From assembly GCF_001279695.1 (NCBI RefSeq), contig NZ_LGDD01000268.1, positions 1 through 64,000 of the forward strand: 64,000 nt of DNA. The letters run 5' to 3'. Positions 9,820 to 16,595 of this stretch are shown in pieces; the stretch's first letter is position 1, and the number at the start of each line of letters is the position of its first letter. The DNA is from Streptomyces sp. WM6378. Lineage in GTDB: Bacteria > Actinomycetota > Actinomycetes > Streptomycetales > Streptomycetaceae. The position numbers and the translations under genes were made by a program. Below the pieces are notes generated by a model. That model ran no database searches. It was not told the origin of the DNA and saw nothing but the letters and a program-made list of their open reading frames with translations.

Positions 9820-11145
9820 TCACCTGGCGGGCTTCCGGGCCGGGACACGGCCCTGGGCCTCGATCGCCTCGCGGTAGAGCTCGGCGGTGCCCTGGGCGGC
9901 GCGGGCCCAGGTGAACTTTTCCAGGACCCGTTCGCGGCCCGCCGCGCCGAGCCGCCGGCGCAGCGCCGCGTCACCGAGCAGTCGGGCGAGGCCCGCGGCC
10001 AGCGCTCCCGCGTCGCCGGGCGGCACCGCGAGGCAGGTCTCGCCGTCGGTGCCGGCGACCTCCGGGATGGCGCCGCCGGTCGTGGCGAGCAGCGGGGTGC
10101 CGGTGGCCATGGCCTCGGCGGCGGGCAGCGAGAAGCCTTCGTACAGCGAAGGGACGCAAGAGATCTGCGCGGACCGTACGAGGTCGACGAGCTCGGCGTC
10201 GGTGATGCCCTTGACGAACTCGACGGCGTCGCCGAGCCCGTACTTCCCGATGGCCTGGGCGACCGGGCCGTCCTCGGCGCGCTTGCCGACGACGACGAGG
10301 TGGGCGGCCGGATGCTCGGTGCGCAGCTTGGCGAGGGCTTCGACGAGGAAGACCAGGCCCTTGAGCGGCACGTCGGCGCTGGAGGTGGTCACGATGCGTC
10401 CTGGCACCTCGGCGACGGCCGGGTCCGGCGACCAGAGGCCGGTGTCGGCGCCGATGTGCACGACCCGGATGCGGTCCTCGCGCACCCCGAGGTGATCGAC
10501 GATCTCGCCCTTGGAGGTGCCGGAGACGGTGAGTACGGAGGGCAGCCGGCGCGCGACCCGCTTCTGCATCCGCGTGAAGCCGTACCAGCGGCGCACGGAG
10601 GCGCGGCGCTTCCAGTCGGGAGCCGCGTCCAGTTCGAGCTGTCGATCGACCGTGATGGGGTGGTGGATCGTGGTGACCAGGGGTGCGCCGACGTCGCCGA
10701 GCAGCCCGTACCCGAGGGTCTGGTTGTCGTGGACGACGTCGAACTCGCCCCGCCGGGCGGCCAGGTGGCGCCGGGCGCGCAGCGAGAAGGTCAGCGGCTC
10801 GGGGAAGCCGCCGGTGCGCATGGTGGCGACCTCCAGGCGGTCGATCCAGTCCCGGTACTCGTCCTTGGACGGCGTGCGGAACGGATCGGGCGAGCGGTAG
10901 AGGTCCATGCTGGCGAGCTCGGTGAGCGGGACGCCCTCGTCGAGCACGGGGTAGGGCTGGGCGCCGATGACCTCGACGCTGTGCCCGAGCCGCGCGAGCT
11001 CGCGCGAGAGGTGGCGGACGTAGACGCCCTGGCCGCCGCAGAACGGGTTCCCCTTGTAGGTGAGGAGCGCGATCCGCAGCGGGCGCTCGCCCTCACGGCC
11101 GGCGTCCCCGGTGCGGGGGCTTGCCTCTATGGCCTCAGCGGTCAC
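9820..11145 (-). CDS. GT4-type glycosyltransferase
   Basis: A 441-aa GT-B retaining glycosyltransferase. The N-terminal domain begins RIALLTYKGNPFCGGQGVYV, the usual GGxxxYV acceptor-side loop. The nucleotide-sugar domain has the EX7E-like motif SLYEGFSLPAAEAMATGTP (residues about 330-350). There is no signal peptide, so it acts in the cytoplasm or at the inner membrane face. The GTG at 11145 has AAGGGGG upstream. It leads an operon with a methyltransferase and a toroid protein and is divergent from kstR. The acceptor is unknown; a wall or storage glycolipid is one possibility. Confidence 0.88.
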   Translation of the reverse strand: MTAEAIEASPRTGDAGREGERPLRIALLTYKGNPFCGGQGVYVRHLSRELARLGHSVEVIGAQPYPVLDEGVPLTELASMDLYRSPDPFRTPSKDEYRDWIDRLEVATMRTGGFPEPLTFSLRARRHLAARRGEFDVVHDNQTLGYGLLGDVGAPLVTTIHHPITVDRQLELDAAPDWKRRASVRRWYGFTRMQKRVARRLPSVLTVSGTSKGEIVDHLGVREDRIRVVHIGADTGLWSPDPAVAEVPGRIVTTSSADVPLKGLVFLVEALAKLRTEHPAAHLVVVGKRAEDGPVAQAIGKYGLGDAVEFVKGITDAELVDLVRSAQISCVPSLYEGFSLPAAEAMATGTPLLATTGGAIPEVAGTDGETCLAVPPGDAGALAAGLARLLGDAALRRRLGAAGRERVLEKFTWARAAQGTAELYREAIEAQGRVPARKPAR

Positions 11146-11199
11146 TCGCGGCCCCCTTCATCACTGCGTTTCGCCGGAGCGTAACCGCTCGCGCTAATC

Positions 11200-11213
11200 T
11201 AGAACAAGTTCCA
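11200..11213. promoter_or_regulatory. KstR-type operator in the kstR promoter region
   Basis: TAGAACAAGTTCCA matches TnnAACnnGTTnnA at every fixed position. It lies between the divergent glycosyltransferase and kstR-like genes, which suggests autoregulation. A 6-bp inverted pair CTTGAG/CTCAAG (11226-11250) follows and may be a second element. Confidence 0.7.
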
Positions 11214-11380
11214 GACTTGATCCTTCTTGAGCGTTCTTTGATCACTCAAGGAGCTTCGAATCTACCGGCAGGTAGCGCGACTGTAAGAGCCGGATCAGGT
11301 GATTCGCGCCACGGCGGGGCCCCTGCCATGCTGGGCCGCCGAACACCGTGGCAGAGAACCGGACAAACGGAACGGGACAC

Positions 11381-11998
11381 ATGACAGCGGAAGTCAAGGC
11401 GGCCACCGCGGCCACCCCTCCCCTGACGGAACGCCAGGAGGCCAGGCGCCGCCGCATCCTGCACGCGAGCGCCCAGCTGGCCAGCCGGGGCGGCTTCGAC
11501 GCGGTCCAGATGCGCGAGGTGGCCGAGGCCGCGGGCGTCGCGCTCGGCACCCTGTACCGCTACTTCCCGTCCAAGATCCATCTCCTGGTCGCCACGATGC
11601 AGGACCAGCTCCAGCACCTGCACTCCACCCTGCGCAAGCACCCGCCGTCCGGCGAGGGCTCCGCGGAGCGGGTGGCCGAAACCCTCATGCGGGCCTTCCG
11701 CGCGCTCCAGCGCGAGCCGCACCTGGCGGACGCCATGGTGCGGGCCCTCACCTTCGCGGACCGCTCGGTGAGCCCCGAGGTGGACACGGTCTCTCGGCAG
11801 ACCACGGCGATCATCCTGGACGCGATGGGGCTCGACCGTCCGACCCCGGAGCAGCTCTCGGCGGTCCGGGTCATCGAGCACACCTGGCACTCGGCCCTGA
11901 TCACCTGGCTCTCGGGCCGTGCGTCCATCGCCCAGGTCAAGATCGACATCGAAACGGTCTGCAAGCTGATCGACCTGACCGCACCCCCGAAGGCGTAG
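11381..11998 (+). CDS. kstR: TetR-family regulator, KstR-like (cholesterol catabolism repressor)
   Basis: A 205-aa TetR repressor. The DNA-binding helices read RRRRILHASAQLASRGGFDA, then VQMREVAEAAGVALGTLYRY and FPSKIHLLV, very close to mycobacterial KstR over the same stretch. The C-terminal ligand domain keeps KstR-like words such as ADAMVRALTFAD and SALITWLSGRAS. KstR represses steroid catabolism and releases DNA on binding a steroid-derived CoA ester. The match of KstR-type boxes beside five gene groups in this window supports the call. I chose the ATG at 11381; an in-frame GTG at 11348 is possible and neither has a strong ribosome site. Confidence 0.85.
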   Translation: MTAEVKAATAATPPLTERQEARRRRILHASAQLASRGGFDAVQMREVAEAAGVALGTLYRYFPSKIHLLVATMQDQLQHLHSTLRKHPPSGEGSAERVAETLMRAFRALQREPHLADAMVRALTFADRSVSPEVDTVSRQTTAIILDAMGLDRPTPEQLSAVRVIEHTWHSALITWLSGRASIAQVKIDIETVCKLIDLTAPPKA

Positions 11999-12461
11999 CA
12001 CCCCGCGGAAGCCTTTCGCTGCGGGCCGGTGGGGGCCGGTCGCACCACGCACGGTCCGCAGCCGACGAGCCGCACACCCGGGGGTGTCGCGCTACCCGCC
12101 GAGGCGCAGGGCCCTAAGGGGCGCGGGGCTGTGACGTTCTGCGGCTCCGCCGCGTGGGCGCGATCAGCCCCCACCGGCCCGCACCCGAAAATCCGCCCGC
12201 CTCGCAGAGGGCACGCGCTCCCCCGCCGCGCGAGCCGGGGAAGGCTCAACTCCCTGGCCAGAAGGGGGATTTGGGGGACGACTCGCCCCCCAGGACATGC
12301 GCCCCACCAGCGCGCAGCGCGCCCTGCGTGCGCGGGTGCGCGCCCCCAGTGCTCCCCACCGATCCGTTCGCCCGGACCATGACAGGGGTAACCGCCGCCC
12401 AGAATCGTTGCGTGCCCAACGAAGGCGCCGGTAGCGGTAAGTCTGGAAGGAGCTGGGAAAC
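11999..12461. repeat. 463-bp intergenic region with a streptomycete dispersed repeat
   Basis: No gene is visible. It contains GC-rich dispersed-repeat material: 12049-12068 is identical to part of the repeat at 22632-22680, and a diverged AGGGGCGCGGGG-type copy lies around 12117-12190. The last 50 bases carry the regulator promoter and a GGAAGGAG ribosome site. Confidence 0.5.
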
Positions 12462-13070
12462 GTGATCCGGGTACTTCTCGTGCACGACGCGTGCCTCTTG
12501 AGGTCGGCCCTGGCCGAACGACTCGCACGCGAACCCGACCTGGAGGTTCAGCATTCGGCTTGGCGCGGCGCCCCGGCGCTGGCGCGATTATTGAGCCCGG
12601 ACGTCTGCGCGGCCGACCTGGACTGTTCGGAGTCCTATGGAATCGCACCGCTCGGCGAACTCACCGGCTGCCGTCCCGGCACCGGCAAGTGCCGACTCCT
12701 GGTGCTGGCCGACGCTCACCGTCCGGGACCGCTGAAACGGGCCGCCGATGCCAACGCACGCGGCTATGTGGACAAGGGGGGCACACCCGAGCACCTGGTC
12801 TTCGCCATCAGACAGGTCGCCGAGGGGAAACGGTTCGTCGACGACTCGCTCGGCTTCAGTTTCCTCAGGGCGGCCGAAATGCCGCTCACCAGGCGAGAGT
12901 TGAGCGTTCTCTCACTCGCCGCGGAAGGAGCTTCGGTCTCCGACATCGCGCACCGGCTCCACCTTTCCAACGGCACCGTGCGCAACTACATGGCCGCCAT
13001 CACCCGCAAGACCGGCGCGCGCAACCGGGTCGACGCGATACGGATTTCCCAGGGGGAGGGGTGGGTGTGA
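12462..13070 (+). CDS. LuxR-type response regulator, RamR-like, with a TTA codon
   Basis: A 202-aa regulator. The receiver-like N-terminal half begins MIRVLLVHDACLLRSALAER, with Asp residues at the expected phosphorylation region (AADLD) and a conserved Lys in VDKGG. The C-terminal LuxR helix-turn-helix reads LTRRELSVLSLAAEGASVSD followed by LHLSNGTVRNYMAAI. It is convergent with the class III lanthipeptide operon, so it is the probable RamR/AmfR-type activator. The codon at 12588-12590 is TTA, which in Streptomyces makes translation depend on the bldA tRNA. The GTG start has GGAAGGAG upstream. Confidence 0.85.
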   Translation: MIRVLLVHDACLLRSALAERLAREPDLEVQHSAWRGAPALARLLSPDVCAADLDCSESYGIAPLGELTGCRPGTGKCRLLVLADAHRPGPLKRAADANARGYVDKGGTPEHLVFAIRQVAEGKRFVDDSLGFSFLRAAEMPLTRRELSVLSLAAEGASVSDIAHRLHLSNGTVRNYMAAITRKTGARNRVDAIRISQGEGWV

Positions 13071-14666
13071 GGGGCCGGCCCCGGTGAGGTCGCGGTAGAA
13101 CGCGGAGCGGGCCAGGAGTTCCTCGTGGGTGCCGAGTTCGGCGCGGGCCCCGTCCATGAGCAGTACGCGGTCCGCGCGCCGGGCCGATCCGGTGCGGTGG
13201 GCCACGACCACGAGGGTGCGTCCGGTGAACGCCCGCTCCGCGCGCGCCTCGGCGGCCGGGTCCAGATGGCAGGTCGCCTCGTCGAGCAGCACCAGGGGCG
13301 CGGGCGAGACGTGCGCCCGCGCCAGCGCGATGAGCTGGCGGTCGGCGGCGGAGAGCGCGGCGGGGTCGAGCACGGCGTCGAGCCCGCCGAGCCGCGCCAG
13401 GAGCGGCCCCGCCCCGACCGCCTCGGCCGACGCCAACAGGGCCTGGTCCGAAGGCGATTGCGGGCAGACGTAGCCGAGGTTCTCGCGGAGGGTGGCGGTG
13501 AAGACGTACGCCTCCTGCGGTACGAGGACTCGGTCGCAGCCCGTCGCGACCTCTCCGGCGTCCGGCCGGAGCACCCCGGCGATCAGCCCGAGCAGGGTGG
13601 ACTTGCCGATGCCACTGGGCCCGGCCACTGCCAGCCGCTCGCCGGCCGGTACGGCCAGGTCGAGCCGGTCGATGACCGGGGCCGCGCCGGGCCCGTACGC
13701 GAAGACGAGCTCGCGCAGCCGCACCGGCCAGGACTCACTCTCGTACCGCACCCGAGCCGGAGGCTCCTCCTCCCCCGCGGTCAGCCTGCGCAGCACGACC
13801 GTGAGGCGGGCGCCCGAGGTGCCGAGGCCCTGCACCAGGGCCTGGAGGGCGGGCAGCAGCGACTGGGTGAGGTAGGCGAGCGCGCCCGCCAGGCCGCCCG
13901 CCGTGACCCCGTGCCGCAGCAGCCAGGGCGCGGTGACCAGGAGCAGCACCAGGGGCAGCCGCCCGCCGATGCCCACGGCGAAGGTGCGGGCCACGCCCCA
14001 GTGGGCGAGCGAGCGCGCCGCGCGGTACTCGTCGTCGATGCGTTCCCCGGCGCTCTTGGCCGCGCGCTCGTGGGCGCCCGATGCCTCGATGTCCCTCAAC
14101 CCGCTTGCTGTCAGGCCGAGTTCGGCGGCCAGGCGTTCGTCGGCGGCCAGGAACTCCTCCTGGCGGCGGGCGAGCGGGCCGAGCGTCAGGGCGAAGAGCG
14201 CGAGCCCCACGAGCAGCGGGCCGCCGACCACCGGGAGCAGGACGGGCGCGAGGGCGAAGAGGCCGAAGAGGGCCCCGGCGGCGGTGAAGACGAAGGTGCG
14301 GGCGACGAGCACGAGCCCGGCGAGGGTGTCCCTGGCCAGCTCCACCTGCTGGGTGAGGCGGGAAAGCGCGGCGTCGCCCGCCTCGCGCAGGCCGCGCGTC
14401 ACCACCGCCCGCACCAGTTCGTCCCGTACGGGCTCGACGAACGCGGCGACCGCCCCGTACACCCGGCGCGTCCCCCAGGCCCCGGCGAACACGGCGACGG
14501 CGGCCGCCGCGAGCCAGCCGGTCCCCATGGCGGCGCGGCCCGCGAGGAAGCCGTCGTCCAGGGCGCGGGCGAGGGCGAAGCCGAGGAGGAAGGTCTGGGC
14601 GGATTCGAGCAGCGACCATCCGGCGAGGCGCAGCAGCACCCGCTTGCGCCGCCTCAGCAGACTCAT
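12912..14666 (-). CDS. ABC transporter half-unit, RamB/AmfA-type exporter
   Basis: A 584-aa exporter with an N-terminal six-helix membrane domain (about 1-290) and a C-terminal ATPase. Walker A is GPSGIGKST and Walker B is LVLLDEAT. The signature is a degenerate LSAADRQL in place of LSGGQ. The ATG at 14666 overlaps the stop of the partner transporter gene. The last 50 or so residues run antisense through the 3' end of the RamR-like gene (159-nt convergent overlap). With the partner it probably exports the mature lanthipeptide. Confidence 0.85.
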   Translation of the reverse strand: MSLLRRRKRVLLRLAGWSLLESAQTFLLGFALARALDDGFLAGRAAMGTGWLAAAAVAVFAGAWGTRRVYGAVAAFVEPVRDELVRAVVTRGLREAGDAALSRLTQQVELARDTLAGLVLVARTFVFTAAGALFGLFALAPVLLPVVGGPLLVGLALFALTLGPLARRQEEFLAADERLAAELGLTASGLRDIEASGAHERAAKSAGERIDDEYRAARSLAHWGVARTFAVGIGGRLPLVLLLVTAPWLLRHGVTAGGLAGALAYLTQSLLPALQALVQGLGTSGARLTVVLRRLTAGEEEPPARVRYESESWPVRLRELVFAYGPGAAPVIDRLDLAVPAGERLAVAGPSGIGKSTLLGLIAGVLRPDAGEVATGCDRVLVPQEAYVFTATLRENLGYVCPQSPSDQALLASAEAVGAGPLLARLGGLDAVLDPAALSAADRQLIALARAHVSPAPLVLLDEATCHLDPAAEARAERAFTGRTLVVVAHRTGSARRADRVLLMDGARAELGTHEELLARSAFYRDLTGAGPSHPPLPLGNPYRVDPVARAGLAGDGGHVVAHGAVGKVEPVRDVGDRSSFRGE

Positions 14667-16336
14667 CAGCACGACGCGTCGGCCTCCCCGAACACAGCGC
14701 GGTAGTCGGCGAGTTGATAGAGATCACGGTGGGGCGCGACCGCGCGCAACCGCCCGTCCTCCAGCCATACGACGAGGTCCGCGCGGGCCGCCGTCGAGGC
14801 CCGCAGGGCGATGATCAGGTGGGTGCCGGTGCCGCGCAGCAGCGCCTGGGAGACCTTGAGCTCGGTGGCGGAGTCGAGGCTGGAGGTCGCGTCGTCCAGG
14901 ATCAGCAGTCGGCCGGGATGCGCGAACGCCCGTGCCAGACCCAGGCGTTGGGCCTCTCCGCCGGACAGCGGGGCGCTCGCGCAGGGCGTGGCGTAGCCGT
15001 CGGGCATCGTACGGATGAAGCCGTCGGCGCAGGCGGCGCGGGCGGCGGCGTGCACCCCGGCCTCGCCCGGCTCTTCGGCCCCGTACGCGATGGTGCCGCC
15101 CACTGTGCCGCCGAGCAGCACCGGCCGGGCGAAGGCGTAGCCGACGGCGCGGCGCAGCTCGGCCCGCGTGAGGGACGGCAGCGGCACGCCGTCGAGGGCG
15201 ACGGTTCCCGACTCCGGGTCGGCGAGGCGGCCGGCGACGGCGGCGAGCGCCGACTTGCCACTGCCCGAGCGCCCGACGACGGCGACCACGGCCCCGCCCG
15301 GCACCGTCAGATCGACCCCGCGCAGGGGTCCGTGCACAACGCCTCGGAGCGTCAACTCACCATTGCCATTGGGTAGTTCATCGCTTCCGTACGCCGTCGT
15401 GCCGCCGCCCAGGACGTCCTGGAGCCGGGCGGCGGCGGTGCGGCCGCGGGTCAGGGTGTTGACCATGCCGACCAGGGCGCCGGTGCCGGTGGCGAGGGCC
15501 GCGTACCGCCAGGCGGCGAGGAGGCCGCCGACGCTCAGGTCGCCGCGCGCGACGCGCAGTCCGGCGACCGCGAGGACGGCGAGCTGGAGCAGCGGCAGGA
15601 GGATCGCGGCCTGGGCGGTGGAGCGGCCGAGGACCTCCCACATGCGGTGGCCCTGGCGGGAGAGTTCGGGCAGCGGGGCCAGGATGCGGGCCGCGTCGCG
15701 CTCGGGGTGTCCGGCGGCGGCGATCGTACGGGCGCCGCGCACCGCTTCGAGGAGGCGGCCCGCGATCTCGCCCTGGGTGCCCAGATACCCGGCGCTGCTG
15801 GCGCCGGAGCCGCGGACGAACACCTTCAGGAGCAGGGCGAACAGGGGCATCCCCGCGAGCACCACCAGGGCGGTCCACCAGTCGGTCAGGGCGAGCGCGA
15901 TCAGGCCGCCGACCGGGGTGACGACGGCCGCGAGGGTGCCCGCGATCGACACCGGTACGGTCGCGGCCTGGACGGCGTTGCCGGTGAGGCGAGCCACCAA
16001 CTCACCCTCGGAACAAGCCTGTTGAGTGCCGGCGTCCAGTACGTGGCCGAGCACCCGGCGCCGGATCCAGGCGGCGCTGCGGGCGGTGGCGGTCGCGGTG
16101 ACGGCGGATTCGTAGGCGCCGATCAGGACCGCGAGCACGGTGAGGACGACGCACAGGGTGATCGAGGGTCCTGCTTCGGCCTGCCGTCCGGCCAGGACCA
16201 GGTCGAGGGCGCGGCCGAGTGCCGCGGGCAGGGCGAGCCCGGCGCCGGCCGACGCGCAGCTGAGCAGCAGGATCAGGGTGCCGGGGCCGGCGCTCTGCCG
16301 GACGGTCTCACGCAACAGCAAGGCGGCCTCCCGCAT
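14666..16336 (-). CDS. ABC transporter half-unit, RamA/AmfB-type exporter
   Basis: A 556-aa ABC exporter with membrane helices to about residue 300, then the ATPase. Walker A is GRSGSGKSA, the signature is intact as PLSGGEAQRLGLARA, and Walker B is LLILDDATSSLD. In a heterodimer with the downstream protein, which has a degenerate signature, this subunit would form the active site, as in other asymmetric exporters. The ATG at 16336 lies 74 bp after the stop of the precursor gene. Confidence 0.88.
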   Translation of the reverse strand: MREAALLLRETVRQSAGPGTLILLLSCASAGAGLALPAALGRALDLVLAGRQAEAGPSITLCVVLTVLAVLIGAYESAVTATATARSAAWIRRRVLGHVLDAGTQQACSEGELVARLTGNAVQAATVPVSIAGTLAAVVTPVGGLIALALTDWWTALVVLAGMPLFALLLKVFVRGSGASSAGYLGTQGEIAGRLLEAVRGARTIAAAGHPERDAARILAPLPELSRQGHRMWEVLGRSTAQAAILLPLLQLAVLAVAGLRVARGDLSVGGLLAAWRYAALATGTGALVGMVNTLTRGRTAAARLQDVLGGGTTAYGSDELPNGNGELTLRGVVHGPLRGVDLTVPGGAVVAVVGRSGSGKSALAAVAGRLADPESGTVALDGVPLPSLTRAELRRAVGYAFARPVLLGGTVGGTIAYGAEEPGEAGVHAAARAACADGFIRTMPDGYATPCASAPLSGGEAQRLGLARAFAHPGRLLILDDATSSLDSATELKVSQALLRGTGTHLIIALRASTAARADLVVWLEDGRLRAVAPHRDLYQLADYRAVFGEADASC

Positions 16337-16409
16337 GCGGCGGCCCCGGCCGGCGAGCGGTGCCGGGCGGGGCCGCGTCGTTCACTGCATCACCTGATCA
16401 CGCGGTGAA

Positions 16410-16544
16410 TTACAGGCAGAGCGTCAGGCTGGCGACGCTGTCACAGAGCAGCAGGCTGAGCGAGCTTCCGCCGCCGTGGCCGCCGCCGTCGCCCTCGTCG
16501 ATGTCGAGCTCAACGTCGAGGTTCTGCAGGTCGAGAAGGGACAT
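16410..16544 (-). CDS. Class III lanthipeptide precursor, RamS/SapB-like, 44 aa
   Basis: A 44-aa open frame. The leader starts MSLLDLQNLDVELDID, like the LFDLQ leader box bound by class III kinase-cyclases. An acidic then Gly/His-rich spacer follows. The core has two SxxSxxxC units, SSLSLLLC and SVASLTLC, which would form two labionin or lanthionine rings after phosphorylation, elimination and cyclisation. RamS has the same two-ring layout. AAAGGAG precedes the ATG by about 7 nt. It lies between the kinase-cyclase and the exporter genes, as in ram and amf loci. Confidence 0.93.
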   Translation of the reverse strand: MSLLDLQNLDVELDIDEGDGGGHGGGSSLSLLLCDSVASLTLCL

Positions 16545-16595
16545 TGCATTCTCCTTTGTCGGCGATGTGCGATGCCGTCCGTGGGGGACGGGGTT

